From Croceibacter atlanticus HTCC2559 (GTDB taxonomy: Bacteria; Bacteroidota; Bacteroidia; Flavobacteriales; Flavobacteriaceae): 64,000 nt of DNA. The position numbers and the translations under genes were made by a program. Positions 18,685 through 28,000 of the stretch are shown piece after piece. The first letter of the stretch is position 1; each line of letters begins with the position of its first letter. The notes below the pieces were generated by a model. The model did not search any database. It saw only the letters and a program-made list of their open reading frames with translations, and had not been told where the DNA came from. The stretch lies in the NCBI RefSeq assembly GCF_000196315.1, contig NC_014230.1, forward strand, positions 558,001-622,000. Reading direction: 5' to 3'.

Positions 18685-18692
18685 CAAAAATA
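18685..18692 (-). promoter_or_regulatory. Candidate -7 box for the ALDH gene
   Basis: The minus strand reads TATTTTTG, an exact TAnnTTTG match 27 bases before the ATG. Confidence 0.4.
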
Positions 18693-18711
18693 GGTAAATA
18701 GAATTGGGCTG

Positions 18712-18739
18712 AAAAACTTATGCAACTTATTCAGTTGCA
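18712..18739 (-). terminator. Weak terminator overlapping the haao stop
   Basis: A six-base inverted repeat (18721-18726 and 18734-18739) overlaps the haao stop codon. On the minus strand it is followed by TAAGTTTTTC. The stem is short, so this is tentative. Confidence 0.3.
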
Positions 18740-19266
18740 ACAAATCGTTCATCAACAGGCATAACAGTTCCGCAGTTGTCACAAGTACGTTTTTCTTTAC
18801 TGCCATAAAATTCCTTAAAGTGTTTTAAAAAATCTTTTTCAATATCATTTAAAGGGAATTTTACTTCATAAAGTTTGTTATTGCAGTTATCGCAATACCA
18901 CAATAAACCATCATCTACATTAAGCTTTTTACGCTTTCTCTCTACAACCAAACCAATTGAATTTTCATGACGCACTGGTGAGTGAGGTACACCTGCTGGA
19001 TGTAAATACATATCTCCAGGTCCAAGTTTCATTGTTTTTTTCTCACCATCTTCTTGAATATGCACTTCAATATGACCCTCTAACTGATAAAAAAGTTCTT
19101 CTGTTTTATTATAATGATAATCTTTTCGAGCATTAGGTCCGGCAACAATCATCACTATGTAATCTTCTGCATCTTTATATAAATTCTTATTACCAACTGG
19201 TGGCTTTAGGTGTTCTCTATGTTCTTCAACCCACTTATTTAAGTTGAATGGTTTTGCTATTGCCAT
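18727..19266 (-). CDS. nbaC: 3-hydroxyanthranilate 3,4-dioxygenase
   Basis: A cupin-fold iron dioxygenase of the kynurenine pathway that opens the ring of 3-hydroxyanthranilate on the way to quinolinate/NAD or to further degradation. The 179-residue protein has the catalytic iron ligands H51, E57 and H95 (DYHYNKTEELFY and HPAGVPHSP). It also has the bacterial-type second, rubredoxin-like site with two CxxC pairs (WYCDNCNN and RTCDNCG). Upstream in the same pathway, kynA lies at 57615. Eukaryotic homologues lack the second metal site, so this is clearly the bacterial form (NbaC/HAAO). Confidence 0.95.
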   Translation of the reverse strand: MAIAKPFNLNKWVEEHREHLKPPVGNKNLYKDAEDYIVMIVAGPNARKDYHYNKTEELFYQLEGHIEVHIQEDGEKKTMKLGPGDMYLHPAGVPHSPVRHENSIGLVVERKRKKLNVDDGLLWYCDNCNNKLYEVKFPLNDIEKDFLKHFKEFYGSKEKRTCDNCGTVMPVDERFVATE

Positions 19267-19349
19267 AACGTATTTTCTATATTATTTTACTATCACTAAA
19301 GATACAAAACTTTCCACGCGTTTTAAGAAAATACTATATTGCAAGCTCT

Positions 19350-20228
19350 ATGAATATAGCCATACTTTCGCGTAGCGAGCACTTATACTCTACCAAAAGC
19401 TTACTGAAAGCAGGAAGGTCTAGAGGTCACGATATGGAAGTTATAGATCCTTTGGCTTGTAACTTAACTATTAAAAGTGGTAAGGCTGTACTAAGATATT
19501 ATGATGACATTGTTAATGATCTGGATGCCGTTATACCGCGCATTGGCTCATCTCAAACTGCAACTGGTGTTTCTGTAGTACGACAATTTGAAGCTTTACA
19601 AGTTTTCTCCACTGTTTCCTCTCAAGCAATCCTTAACTCCAGAGATAAATGGACATGTTTTCAACTTTTGGTAAGACAACAAATACCAACCCCAAAAACT
19701 GTTATTGGTAATTTTTATGGTGATGCCGAAGGATTATTAAATCAGTTTCCTGACGGGCCAATCATAATTAAACTTCTTGAAGGCACACATGGAAATGGCG
19801 TTATATTAGCCGAAGGCCGAAAACATGCGTTAACTACTATTGAAACACTTGAATCCTTAAATGCCCGTTTTGTATTGCAGGAGTTTATTGAAGAATCTAA
19901 AGGCGCAGACCTTAGGGTTATCGTGGTAGATGGTATGGTGGTTGCCGCAATGAAACGCCAATGTGCTAAAGGAGATTTTAGAAGTAATTTACATAGAGGC
20001 GGCACTGCAAAAAGTGTTTCACTCTCAAAAGCCGAAGAACAGGTTGCGATTAAAACGGCTAAGACTTTAGGTTTAGGGGTTTGTGGTGTAGATATATTAC
20101 AGTCTAAAAATGGCCCTATGGTCTTAGAGGTAAACTCCACACCTGGTTTAGAAGGTATAGAAAAGACAACACAAAAAAGTGTCTCTAAATCTATAATAAG
20201 CTATATTGAAAGACATTATAAACTTTAA
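19350..20228 (+). CDS. RimK-type ATP-grasp ligase, divergent copy
   Basis: A 292-residue RimK-family ligase, which forms amide bonds between an acyl phosphate and an amino acid (RimK itself adds glutamates to ribosomal protein S6). It keeps the family landmarks: MNIAILSR, IDPLACNL, AVIPRIG, the ATP-grasp loop [24 protein letters not shown], and EVNSTPGLEGIE with metal ligands. Compared with the second copy and with E. coli RimK, the ITFYGTA segment is replaced (QTATGVS). This suggests a different acceptor or donor. It opens a plus-strand cluster with a retropepsin-like protease, a second RimK and an aspartoacylase-like hydrolase. Confidence 0.88.
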   Translation: MNIAILSRSEHLYSTKSLLKAGRSRGHDMEVIDPLACNLTIKSGKAVLRYYDDIVNDLDAVIPRIGSSQTATGVSVVRQFEALQVFSTVSSQAILNSRDKWTCFQLLVRQQIPTPKTVIGNFYGDAEGLLNQFPDGPIIIKLLEGTHGNGVILAEGRKHALTTIETLESLNARFVLQEFIEESKGADLRVIVVDGMVVAAMKRQCAKGDFRSNLHRGGTAKSVSLSKAEEQVAIKTAKTLGLGVCGVDILQSKNGPMVLEVNSTPGLEGIEKTTQKSVSKSIISYIERHYKL

Positions 20229-20302
20229 AGTTTTCTCTTCTCTTTAGTAATTAAACTTTGTATTTAATTTTTGGCGCTACTAAATATCCCATTGCTATCT
20301 TG

Positions 20303-20310
20303 TAACTTTG
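20303..20310 (+). promoter_or_regulatory. Candidate -7 box for the protease gene
   Basis: TAACTTTG, an exact TAnnTTTG match 37 bases before the ATG at 20348. It suggests that the protease, second RimK and aspartoacylase genes can be transcribed apart from the first RimK. Confidence 0.4.
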
Positions 20311-20347
20311 CAGCTTTGGTTTTAAATTTTATTACCTTGCAAATACT

Positions 20348-20806
20348 ATGGACAAAAAGGTTATAGGACGTGTAGACGTGGTTAATTTCCCTAAGTTAAA
20401 TCTTAATGAAATATCTATTAAAATAGATACTGGCGCTTACACCTCTAGCATACATTGCAAGGATATAGAAGAAGTTGATGGTGTTTTAAAATGTAAGTTT
20501 TTAGATGACACTCACCCAAACTATAATGGTAAAGAATTTAGCTTTACCAATTACGATGTAGTATATGTAAGAAGTAGCAACGGCCAGGTAGATGTGAGAT
20601 ATAGTATAGACTCTAACATTAAGATTTTTAATAAGGTTTATAAGATATCATTATCACTTAGTAGTAGAGATGATATGCGCTATCCTGTTCTTATTGGCAG
20701 AAAATTTTTAACCAAAAAGTTTATAGTAGACACAGAGTTTTCAAACCTCTCTTTTGAAGCAACTTCCCAAGAAAACACTAAAGATGTTTCTTCAGAAATT
20801 TTATAA
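20348..20806 (+). CDS. RimB-like / retropepsin-like putative ATP-dependent zinc protease
   Basis: A 152-residue protein of the family annotated as putative ATP-dependent zinc protease. The sequence shows an aspartyl-protease-like active-site loop, KIDTGAYTSSIHC (DTGA), and a matching C-terminal strand, RYPVLIGRKFL. These are retropepsin-fold features rather than a zinc motif. In Pseudomonas a related protein (RimB) acts with RimK on S6 modification. Here it lies between two RimK-type ligases, which strongly suggests that it trims what they build. It has no signal peptide and is expected in the cytoplasm. A -7 box lies 37 bases upstream. Confidence 0.82.
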   Translation: MDKKVIGRVDVVNFPKLNLNEISIKIDTGAYTSSIHCKDIEEVDGVLKCKFLDDTHPNYNGKEFSFTNYDVVYVRSSNGQVDVRYSIDSNIKIFNKVYKISLSLSSRDDMRYPVLIGRKFLTKKFIVDTEFSNLSFEATSQENTKDVSSEIL

Positions 20807-20858
20807 CCTTTAATTTAACGAAGCACTCAAAATTAAAGGCTTCAATTATATTGATCTT

Positions 20859-21731
20859 ATGAATATCAAAATTTTATCTAGAAATGCTAACCTTTATTCA
20901 ACACAGCGTTTAATTGAAGCATGTAAAAAAAGAAAGCATGATGTAGAGGTTATTGATCCTTTAAAGTGTGATCTAATTATTGAAAAGAGAAAACCAACTA
21001 TTGTATATAAAGGTCGTGTATTAGAACACGTAGATGCTGTAATACCTCGAGTAGGTGCCTCTATCACATTTTATGGTACAGCTGTTGTACGCCAATTTGA
21101 GATGATGGGTGCTTTTACTACTACAGAATCTCAAGCTTTAGTAAGAAGTAGAGACAAACTAAGAAGTTTACAGTTGCTTACCAAAGCAAGGTTGGGTATG
21201 CCAAAAACTGTTTTTAGCAATTACTCTAAAGACGTTTCGCAAATTATTAGTCATGTTGGTGGCGCTCCAGTTATCATTAAAGTACTAGAAGGCACACAAG
21301 GATTAGGTGTGGTTTTAGCTGAAACTGAAAAGGCAGCAGAATCTGTTTTAGAAGCATTTAATGGCTTACAAGCTCGTGTTATTGTACAAGAATTTATAAA
21401 GGAGGCAAAAGGAGCAGACATTAGAGCATTTGTGGTAGATGGACAAGTTGTTGGTGCAATGAAGCGCCAAGGTAAAGAAGGAGAATTTAGAAGCAACCTG
21501 CACCGTGGAGGATCTGCAAGCATTATTGAATTAACAGACGAAGAAGAGATTGCAGCAATTAAAGCCGTAAAAGTTATGGGGTTAGGTGTTGCAGGTGTAG
21601 ATATGCTACAAAGTGAGCGTGGCCCATTGATACTTGAGGTAAACTCATCTCCAGGATTAGAAGGTATTGAAACAGCAACTGGAAAAGACATTGCAAAATC
21701 AATTGTTCGTTATATAGAAAAGAACATATAA
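20859..21731 (+). CDS. rimK: RimK-type ATP-grasp ligase, canonical-like copy
   Basis: A 290-residue ATP-grasp ligase that closely follows E. coli RimK through most blocks: [61 protein letters not shown] and [12 protein letters not shown]. The expected activity is addition of glutamate to the C-terminus of ribosomal protein S6 or another acceptor, but the real target is not proven by sequence. It is a full-length paralogue of the ligase at 19350. Its stop codon overlaps the ATG of the aspartoacylase-like gene by one base (TAATG), indicating translational coupling. Confidence 0.9.
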   Translation: MNIKILSRNANLYSTQRLIEACKKRKHDVEVIDPLKCDLIIEKRKPTIVYKGRVLEHVDAVIPRVGASITFYGTAVVRQFEMMGAFTTTESQALVRSRDKLRSLQLLTKARLGMPKTVFSNYSKDVSQIISHVGGAPVIIKVLEGTQGLGVVLAETEKAAESVLEAFNGLQARVIVQEFIKEAKGADIRAFVVDGQVVGAMKRQGKEGEFRSNLHRGGSASIIELTDEEEIAAIKAVKVMGLGVAGVDMLQSERGPLILEVNSSPGLEGIETATGKDIAKSIVRYIEKNI

Positions 21732-22735
21732 TGGCTCATATAGACGATCAAAACGTACTTTACATTTTTGACCAAACTATTTTACCAGGAGCAAAAGCTA
21801 CCATTAATTTTAATATGGCTAAGCTTTACACTACAACCAATGTAGATGTGCCTATAATTATTGAGCGCTCTAAAGTTCCTGGCCCAACAGTACTTATAAC
21901 TGGTGGTATACATGGTGATGAAGTAAATGGTGTCGAAATAGTAAGGCAACTAATATCTAAAGGCATTAATAAACCTAAAATAGGGACTATTATATGTGTT
22001 CCTGTTTTAAACGTCTTCGGATTTTTAAATATGAATCGTGAATTTCCAGATGGTCGCGACCTTAATAGAGTATTTCCAGGCTTTAAGAATGGTAGTTTAG
22101 CAAGTAGACTTGCTTACCAATTCACAAAAAATATTTTACCTGTTGCTAATTATTGTTTAGACTTTCACACTGGTGGTGCAAGTCGATTTAATGCACCACA
22201 GATTAGAGTGAAAAAAGGAGATGCAGAAGCTTTAGATTTTGCTAAAGTATTTAACGCGCCTTTCACTATGTACTCTAAAACAATCCCAAAATCTTACAGA
22301 GAAACTTGCGGAAAACTAAATATTCCTATATTACTTTTTGAAGGCGGAAAATCTCAGGATAACGATAAAACCATTGCAAAATATGGTGTTGATGGATCTA
22401 TGAGAATCTTAAATCACCTAGGTATGTTAGATGATAAATTTAGTGTACCAGACGTTAACGCTCCTACAGTAATTATAGACTCTAGCACATGGATAAGAGC
22501 TAAATATAGTGGTTTGCTACACACAAAAATAGAATGTGGCAAACACGTAGAAAAAGGAGAATATATTGCCACAATAACAGACCCATATGGTCAATTTAGA
22601 CATAAGGTTAAAACTAATAATGAAGGGTATATTATTAATGTAAATCAATCTCCTATGGTATATCAAGGAGATGCCATTTTTCATATTTCAACTTCAAGTC
22701 AATCTAATGAAGAAGCAGAAGGCGAGGACAACTAA
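21731..22735 (+). CDS. Succinylglutamate desuccinylase/aspartoacylase family protein
   Basis: A zinc amidohydrolase of the M14-like AstE/AspA family, 334 residues. The metal site is visible: GGIHGDEVNGVEIV gives His and Glu, and CLDFHTGG gives the second His. The FPDGRDLNRVFPG substrate-binding segment is also present. The C-terminal 90 residues form a beta-rich domain with IECGKHVEKGEYIATI, which resembles a lipoyl-like hammerhead. It is coupled to rimK by a one-base overlap, so its substrate may be an N-acylated or isopeptide-linked amino acid made by the ligases. Classical N-acetylaspartate or succinylglutamate activity is not implied. Confidence 0.87.
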   Translation: MAHIDDQNVLYIFDQTILPGAKATINFNMAKLYTTTNVDVPIIIERSKVPGPTVLITGGIHGDEVNGVEIVRQLISKGINKPKIGTIICVPVLNVFGFLNMNREFPDGRDLNRVFPGFKNGSLASRLAYQFTKNILPVANYCLDFHTGGASRFNAPQIRVKKGDAEALDFAKVFNAPFTMYSKTIPKSYRETCGKLNIPILLFEGGKSQDNDKTIAKYGVDGSMRILNHLGMLDDKFSVPDVNAPTVIIDSSTWIRAKYSGLLHTKIECGKHVEKGEYIATITDPYGQFRHKVKTNNEGYIINVNQSPMVYQGDAIFHISTSSQSNEEAEGEDN

Positions 22736-23273
22736 TAAACTACGTAGGCAAAACTTAAGTGTAGAAACTCGTGAAGAATTAAGCATGAGAATTGCAAATA
22801 AAGCATTGCAACTTCATATCTGGGAACATTCTTTTTATCATATTTTCCTAGCAATTGAAACACAAGCCGAAATTAATACAGAATACCTGCTACATATTTT
22901 AAATGGTAAGGACAAACAAGTAGTTATACCTAAAACAGACTTTAAAACAAGAGCTATGAAAAGCATCTTGTTATTGGACAATACACGGTTAAAGTTAAAC
23001 GCCTACAATATACCAGAACCATTAGATGGTATAGAAATTACTTCTGAACAAATAGATGTTGTATTTATACCTTTATTAGCTTTTGACAAAACAGGGCAAC
23101 GTGCAGGTTATGGTAAAGGGTTTTATGATGCCTTTTTAGCACTATGTAAACCTGAAACCATTAAAATTGGATTAAGTTTTTTTGAAGTTGAAGAAGAACC
23201 CTTTGAAGATGTCTTAAACACAGACATACCTCTAGATTATTGTGTAACACCAGAAAAGGTGTATTCTTTTTAA
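22707..23273 (+). CDS. 5-formyltetrahydrofolate cyclo-ligase
   Basis: This enzyme converts 5-formyl-THF to 5,10-methenyl-THF with ATP, returning stored folate to the one-carbon pool. The 188-residue protein shows the family N-terminus (KLRRQNLSVETREELS) and the signature GQRAGYGKGFYDAFL. I start it at 22707 (MKKQKART), overlapping the aspartoacylase end by 29 bases. An ATG at 22671 would add 12 residues that look unlike the family. It probably shares the upstream transcript by position only. It meets lspA tail to tail with a four-base overlap. Confidence 0.92.
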   Translation: MKKQKARTTNKLRRQNLSVETREELSMRIANKALQLHIWEHSFYHIFLAIETQAEINTEYLLHILNGKDKQVVIPKTDFKTRAMKSILLLDNTRLKLNAYNIPEPLDGIEITSEQIDVVFIPLLAFDKTGQRAGYGKGFYDAFLALCKPETIKIGLSFFEVEEEPFEDVLNTDIPLDYCVTPEKVYSF

Positions 23274-23881
23274 GCTTCTTCTTCTGTTTTAGGAAATGCT
23301 TTCTTATTGAAGATTAATAACATTACAACCCCTATAAATATTACAGAATCTGCAATATTAAAAACAGGCTCAAAGAATCTAAAATACTCACCACCCCAAA
23401 ATGGCACCCATTCTGGTAAGTAACCTTGGTATAAAGGAAAGTAAAGCATATCTACTACTTTACCATGAAATAACGAAGAATAACCTCCTTCTTCTGGTAG
23501 GAAAGTAGCCACTTGATGCAAGCTGTCATTAAAAACAATCCCGTAAAATACAGAGTCTAAAATGTTACCTAAAGCACCAGCAAATATTAATGCTATTGAA
23601 GCTATTAATACTTTAGAACCATTTTTCTTTACACTATCCCACAACCAATATCCTATACCAGCAATAGCGACTATTCTAAATAAGGTAAGAATTAACTTTC
23701 CGTAGTTACCTGGCAACTCGAAACCCCAAGCCATTCCAGGATTTTCTATGAACCTAATTTTAAACCAACTTAATACAGCTACCTCATCACCCAGTATAAA
23801 ATTAGTTTTAATGTAAATCTTAGAAATTTGGTCTATTAATAAAACCACTAGTATAAGTAAGGATGCTTTCTTTAAAGACAT
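23270..23881 (-). CDS. lspA: Lipoprotein signal peptidase (signal peptidase II)
   Basis: LspA removes signal peptides from prolipoproteins after lipidation; several lipoproteins in this window would be its substrates. The 203-residue integral membrane protein has four transmembrane segments, the NPGMAWGF motif, and the two catalytic Asp residues in GNILDSVFYG and FNIADSVIF. It is longer than the E. coli enzyme because of an extended periplasmic loop between these motifs, common in Bacteroidota. It has no close upstream partner on the minus strand. Confidence 0.96.
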   Translation of the reverse strand: MSLKKASLLILVVLLIDQISKIYIKTNFILGDEVAVLSWFKIRFIENPGMAWGFELPGNYGKLILTLFRIVAIAGIGYWLWDSVKKNGSKVLIASIALIFAGALGNILDSVFYGIVFNDSLHQVATFLPEEGGYSSLFHGKVVDMLYFPLYQGYLPEWVPFWGGEYFRFFEPVFNIADSVIFIGVVMLLIFNKKAFPKTEEEA

Positions 23882-23967
23882 AAATTGTTTCTTATTATCA
23901 AAATAGTGTAAGTACGCTGCTATAATAAAATTAAACGCACTTTAACGGGAGCAAAAATAAGCTTTTT

Positions 23968-24612
23968 TTATTGAGATTTTGTGATGGTAATATTGCCATC
24001 TATAGTTTTAAGCTTTAAGAGTTGTTGTCCTGTATAATCTAGGTTATTTATAAGTGTACCGTGCCTGGATTCTGCTTCTACTCTTGATGGGCTTGTTGCT
24101 ACTGCAATATTTCCGTTATAAGTGTTAACCAATAAATTACCATTAAAATTACTGAGGACACATTGCCCTGATTTTAATTCTAATTGTAAGTACTCAAAAC
24201 TACCTTCTCCAAACACTGAGGCTACATTGCTTTGTATTTGTACAGATAAATTTTCTGGCACTTCAAGAATAACTTCCATAGCCAATACTTTGTGAGCGCT
24301 TAGCTTATCATAACCACTTGTAAGTATTTGTGGATATTTTGACGTTACTTTTAAAATTTCTCCAGTAAGTTCTGTAATTAAGGATATGTTTTGATAGTAT
24401 TCACCTTCAGAGGTTGTTTTAATAGTTACAAACGGAGTCTTCGCTGTTTTTAATGTGATTTTGAAAACCTCATTACTTTCTACCAAGATGGTTGTTATCT
24501 CATTTGCATCAATTTGTTGTTCTGTTTGTTTTTGAGCAAAAGTATTTTGTTGAACAAGAATTGCGAAAAAACAACAGACTGTAAAATATATTTTAATACT
24601 ACGTATCATCAT
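23968..24612 (-). CDS. Secreted adhesin-like (DUF4097-type) protein
   Basis: A 214-residue protein with an N-terminal signal peptide (about 1-27, ending NTFAQ). The rest is a series of short beta strands with repeated patterns such as LSVQIQSN, LQLELKSGQC, LLVNTYNGNIAV and LKLKTIDGNITI. This is the strand-turn repetition of DUF4097-like beta-helix proteins. No catalytic motif is visible. It is probably periplasmic or surface located; the function is unknown. The DksA-like/ileS genes upstream on the same strand are separated from it by a terminator. Confidence 0.65.
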   Translation of the reverse strand: MMIRSIKIYFTVCCFFAILVQQNTFAQKQTEQQIDANEITTILVESNEVFKITLKTAKTPFVTIKTTSEGEYYQNISLITELTGEILKVTSKYPQILTSGYDKLSAHKVLAMEVILEVPENLSVQIQSNVASVFGEGSFEYLQLELKSGQCVLSNFNGNLLVNTYNGNIAVATSPSRVEAESRHGTLINNLDYTGQQLLKLKTIDGNITITKSQ

Positions 24613-24623
24613 TTTATAACATC

Positions 24624-24651
24624 AAAAAACGCCCCAAATAGGAGCGTTTTT
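24624..24651 (-). terminator. Terminator of the ileS/DksA-like operon
   Basis: An 11-base inverted repeat with one mismatch (24625-24635 and 24641-24651, five-base loop), with A residues on the left and T residues on the right. It could work in both directions; on the minus strand it closes the transcript ending with the DksA-like gene. Confidence 0.75.
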
Positions 24652-24674
24652 AAAAATTATCTTTTAAGAAACAA

Positions 24675-25061
24675 CTACTGTTGCATATTTTTAGCCTCTA
24701 TACTTAAAGTAGCATGTGGCACAAGTTTAAGACGCTCAGGATTTATTAGTTTTCCTGTTACACGACAAATACCGTACGTTTTGTTTTCTATACGTACTAT
24801 TGCATTCCTAAGATCACGTATAAATTTTTCTTGTCTTCTAGCTAACTGTGCGTTGCTTTCCTTACTCATTGTTTCACTACCTTCATCAAATGCCTTAAAT
24901 GTTGGCGCAGTATCTTCTGTGCCATTACCACTTAAGTTATTGTATGCTTCTTCATACATTTTAAGTTGATGTTCTGCAGATTCAATTTTTTCTAATATAA
25001 TAGCTCTAAATTCTTCTAAGTGCTTATCGCTATATCTTTCTTTTACATCTGTTTGTGCCAT
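24675..25061 (-). CDS. TraR/DksA family protein with degenerate zinc finger
   Basis: A 128-residue DksA/TraR-like regulator, a class that binds RNA polymerase through its secondary channel. The N-terminal half is a helical coiled coil with ESAEHQLKMYEEAYNNL. The C-terminal part keeps the fold signature YGICRVTGKLINPERL and LVPHATLSIE. The usual four-Cys zinc finger (CxxC and CxxC) is reduced to one Cys: the second is Thr and the last two are Ser and Ala. It lies six bases after ileS and is almost surely co-transcribed with it. Confidence 0.85.
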   Translation of the reverse strand: MAQTDVKERYSDKHLEEFRAIILEKIESAEHQLKMYEEAYNNLSGNGTEDTAPTFKAFDEGSETMSKESNAQLARRQEKFIRDLRNAIVRIENKTYGICRVTGKLINPERLKLVPHATLSIEAKNMQQ

Positions 25062-25067
25062 AATGAT

Positions 25068-28000
25068 TTAGTTTTTATCTATAAATAGCTTCGTAGTTAC
25101 ATCATCAAACTCAACTACTGTACCATTATCTAACTCTTCTACAAGATCGAGACTTGTAGCTAGAGTTTCGTTTTTAATATACTCCATATTGTCTGTTACG
25201 GCAGTCTCGATTTTGCCGTCTTTTTGTATTTTAATAGCAATGGTGTCTGAGACCTCATAACCACTATCTTTACGTAGGTTTTGAATACGATTGACAAACT
25301 CTCTTGCAATTCCTTCTTTTCTAAGATCTTCAGAAATTGTCACGTCTAACGCTACCGTGATTCCAGAGTTGTTTGCAACTAGCCAACCTTCAATGTCTTG
25401 AGAGGTGATTTCGACATCTTCGAGGGTCAATTTAGTTAAATTCCCATTAACATCAATACTGATTTCGCCTTCTTGCTCAATTTTTGTGATTTCTTTAGCA
25501 TTCATCTCTGATATTGCTGAAGCCACAAAGCGCATGTCTTTTCCAAAACGCGGACCAAGAACTTTAAAGTTAGGCTTAATCTGCTTTACAAGAATATCGC
25601 TTGCATCATCTAAAAGCTCTATAGTCTTAACGTTAACCTCTGTTTTTATAAGGTCTGCTACTGCTAAAATCTCGCTACGCTGTTGGTCGTTTAATACAGG
25701 TATCATAATACGCTGTAATGGCTGGCGTACTCTTATTTGTTCTTTTCTTCGTAATGAAAGTACTAAAGAAGACACTATTTGTGCCTTTTTCATTTTACTC
25801 TCTAAACTTTTGTCAATGACCGTTTCATCTGCTATCGGAAATTCGGCCAAATGTACACTTTCAAACGGCTCCTTATTTGAAGCCATTATTAAGTCTCTGT
25901 AAAGTTTGTCCATAAAAAATGGAGAGACTGGAGCTCCGAGTTTAGATACGGTTAACAAACACTCAAAAAGTGTTTGATATGCTGATATTTTATCTGTTTC
26001 ATAATCGCCTTTCCAGTAACGCCTTCTGCTTAATCTTACAAACCAGTTACTAAGGTTTTCTTGTACAAACTCAGATATTGCTCTAGTTGCTCTTGTGGCA
26101 TCATAATCATTATAATATGAGTCTACATCTTTAATAAGTGAATGTAATTCAGACAATATCCAACGATCTATTTCTGGGCGTTGCTCTAAAGGAATAGGGT
26201 TTTCATCATATGTAAAGCCATCTAGGTTTGCATACAGACTAAAGAATGAATAGGTGTTGTAAAGCGTTCCAAAGAATTTGCGTCTTACTTCTTCTATACC
26301 TTCAATATCAAACTTTAGGTTATCCCAAGGATTGGCATTGCTTATCATGTACCATCTTGTTGCATCTGGTCCATAAACAGAAAGTGTTTCAAAAGGATCC
26401 ACAGCATTTCCTAAACGCTTAGACATTTTTTGACCATTCTTGTCTAAAACTAATCCATTAGAAACTACATTTTTGTATGCAACATCATCAAAAATCATTG
26501 TTGCAATTGTGTGCAAGGTGTAAAACCATCCTCTTGTTTGGTCTACGCCTTCTGCAATAAAATCTGCTTTACGCCACGTGGTCTCAACAAGTCTTTTATT
26601 CTCGAATGGATAGTGAAATTGTGCATATGGCATACTTCCACTATCAAACCAAACATCAATTAAATCTGCTTCACGACGCATTGGCTCTCCTTTAGAAGAT
26701 ACCAAGATAATTTGGTCTACTATATTTTTATGTAAGTCTATCTTATCATAATTTTCTTCGGAGTTATCTCCTACTACAAATTCTTCAAAAATATCTTTCT
26801 CCATTATGCCTGCTTCAACAGACTTTTTCATTTCAATTTTAAGGTCTTCAACAGAGCCTATCATTAACTCTTCCTTACCATCTTCTGTTCTCCAAATTGG
26901 CAATGGAATTCCCCAATAGCGAGATCTAGACAGGTTCCAGTCATTAGCATTTGCTAACCAATTTCCAAAACGGCCTTCACCTGTTGCTTTAGGTTTCCAG
27001 TTAATTGTTGTGTTAAGCTCGTGCATACGATCTTTAACATCTGTTACTTTTATAAACCAAGAATCTAACGGATAGTACAAGATTGGCTTATCTGTACGCC
27101 AGCAGTTTGGATAACTGTGCACATATTTCTCTACGTGAAATGCTCTATTTTCTTCCTTTAGCTTTATGGCTAACTCAACATCTACAGATTTCTCAGGCGC
27201 TTGCCCTTCATCATAGTACTCATTTTTCACATATTTACCAGCAAACTCACCCATATGTTTGGTGAATTTCCCTTGTAAATCGACTAGTGGCACAAGGTTG
27301 TCGTTATCATCTTTTACTAATAACGGTGGTATTTGCGGTGATGCCTGCTTAGCTACCAAAGCATCATCTGCACCAAATGTTGGTGCTGTGTGCACTATTC
27401 CTGTACCGTCTTCTGTTGTAACAAAATCTCCAGAAATTACTCTAAATGCATCTTGAGGGTTTTCGTACGGCTTAGCATAAGATAATAGTTGCTCATAGCG
27501 TATACCTACTAAATCTTTTCCTTTATGTTCTGAAACTATTAAGTAAGGTATCTTTTTGTCGCCTTCTTTATAGGCTGAAAGTTCTTCTTCTGTTTCAACA
27601 GCGCTAAAACGCTTGTTAAATTGTTTAGCTACTAACTTTTTAGCTACAATTACTGTAATTGGCTCAAAAGTATATTGGTTGTATGTTTTTACAACCACAT
27701 AATCTATCTTAGGTCCAACTGTTAATGCTGTATTACTTGGTAATGTCCAAGGTGTTGTTGTCCAAGCTAAGAAGAATAAATTGTCTTTATATGCCTTTAG
27801 CTCTTCGGGCAATGTTGAAGCATCTGCTTTAAATTGTGCCACCACAGTAGTATCAGACACATCTTGATATGTTCCTGGTTGGTTAAGCTCATGAGAGCTT
27901 AAACCTGTTCCTGCTTTTGGAGAATAAGGTTGTATGGTATAGCCTTTATAAAGCAAACCTTTGCTATAAATTTGAGACAACAACCACCAAACGGTTTCCA

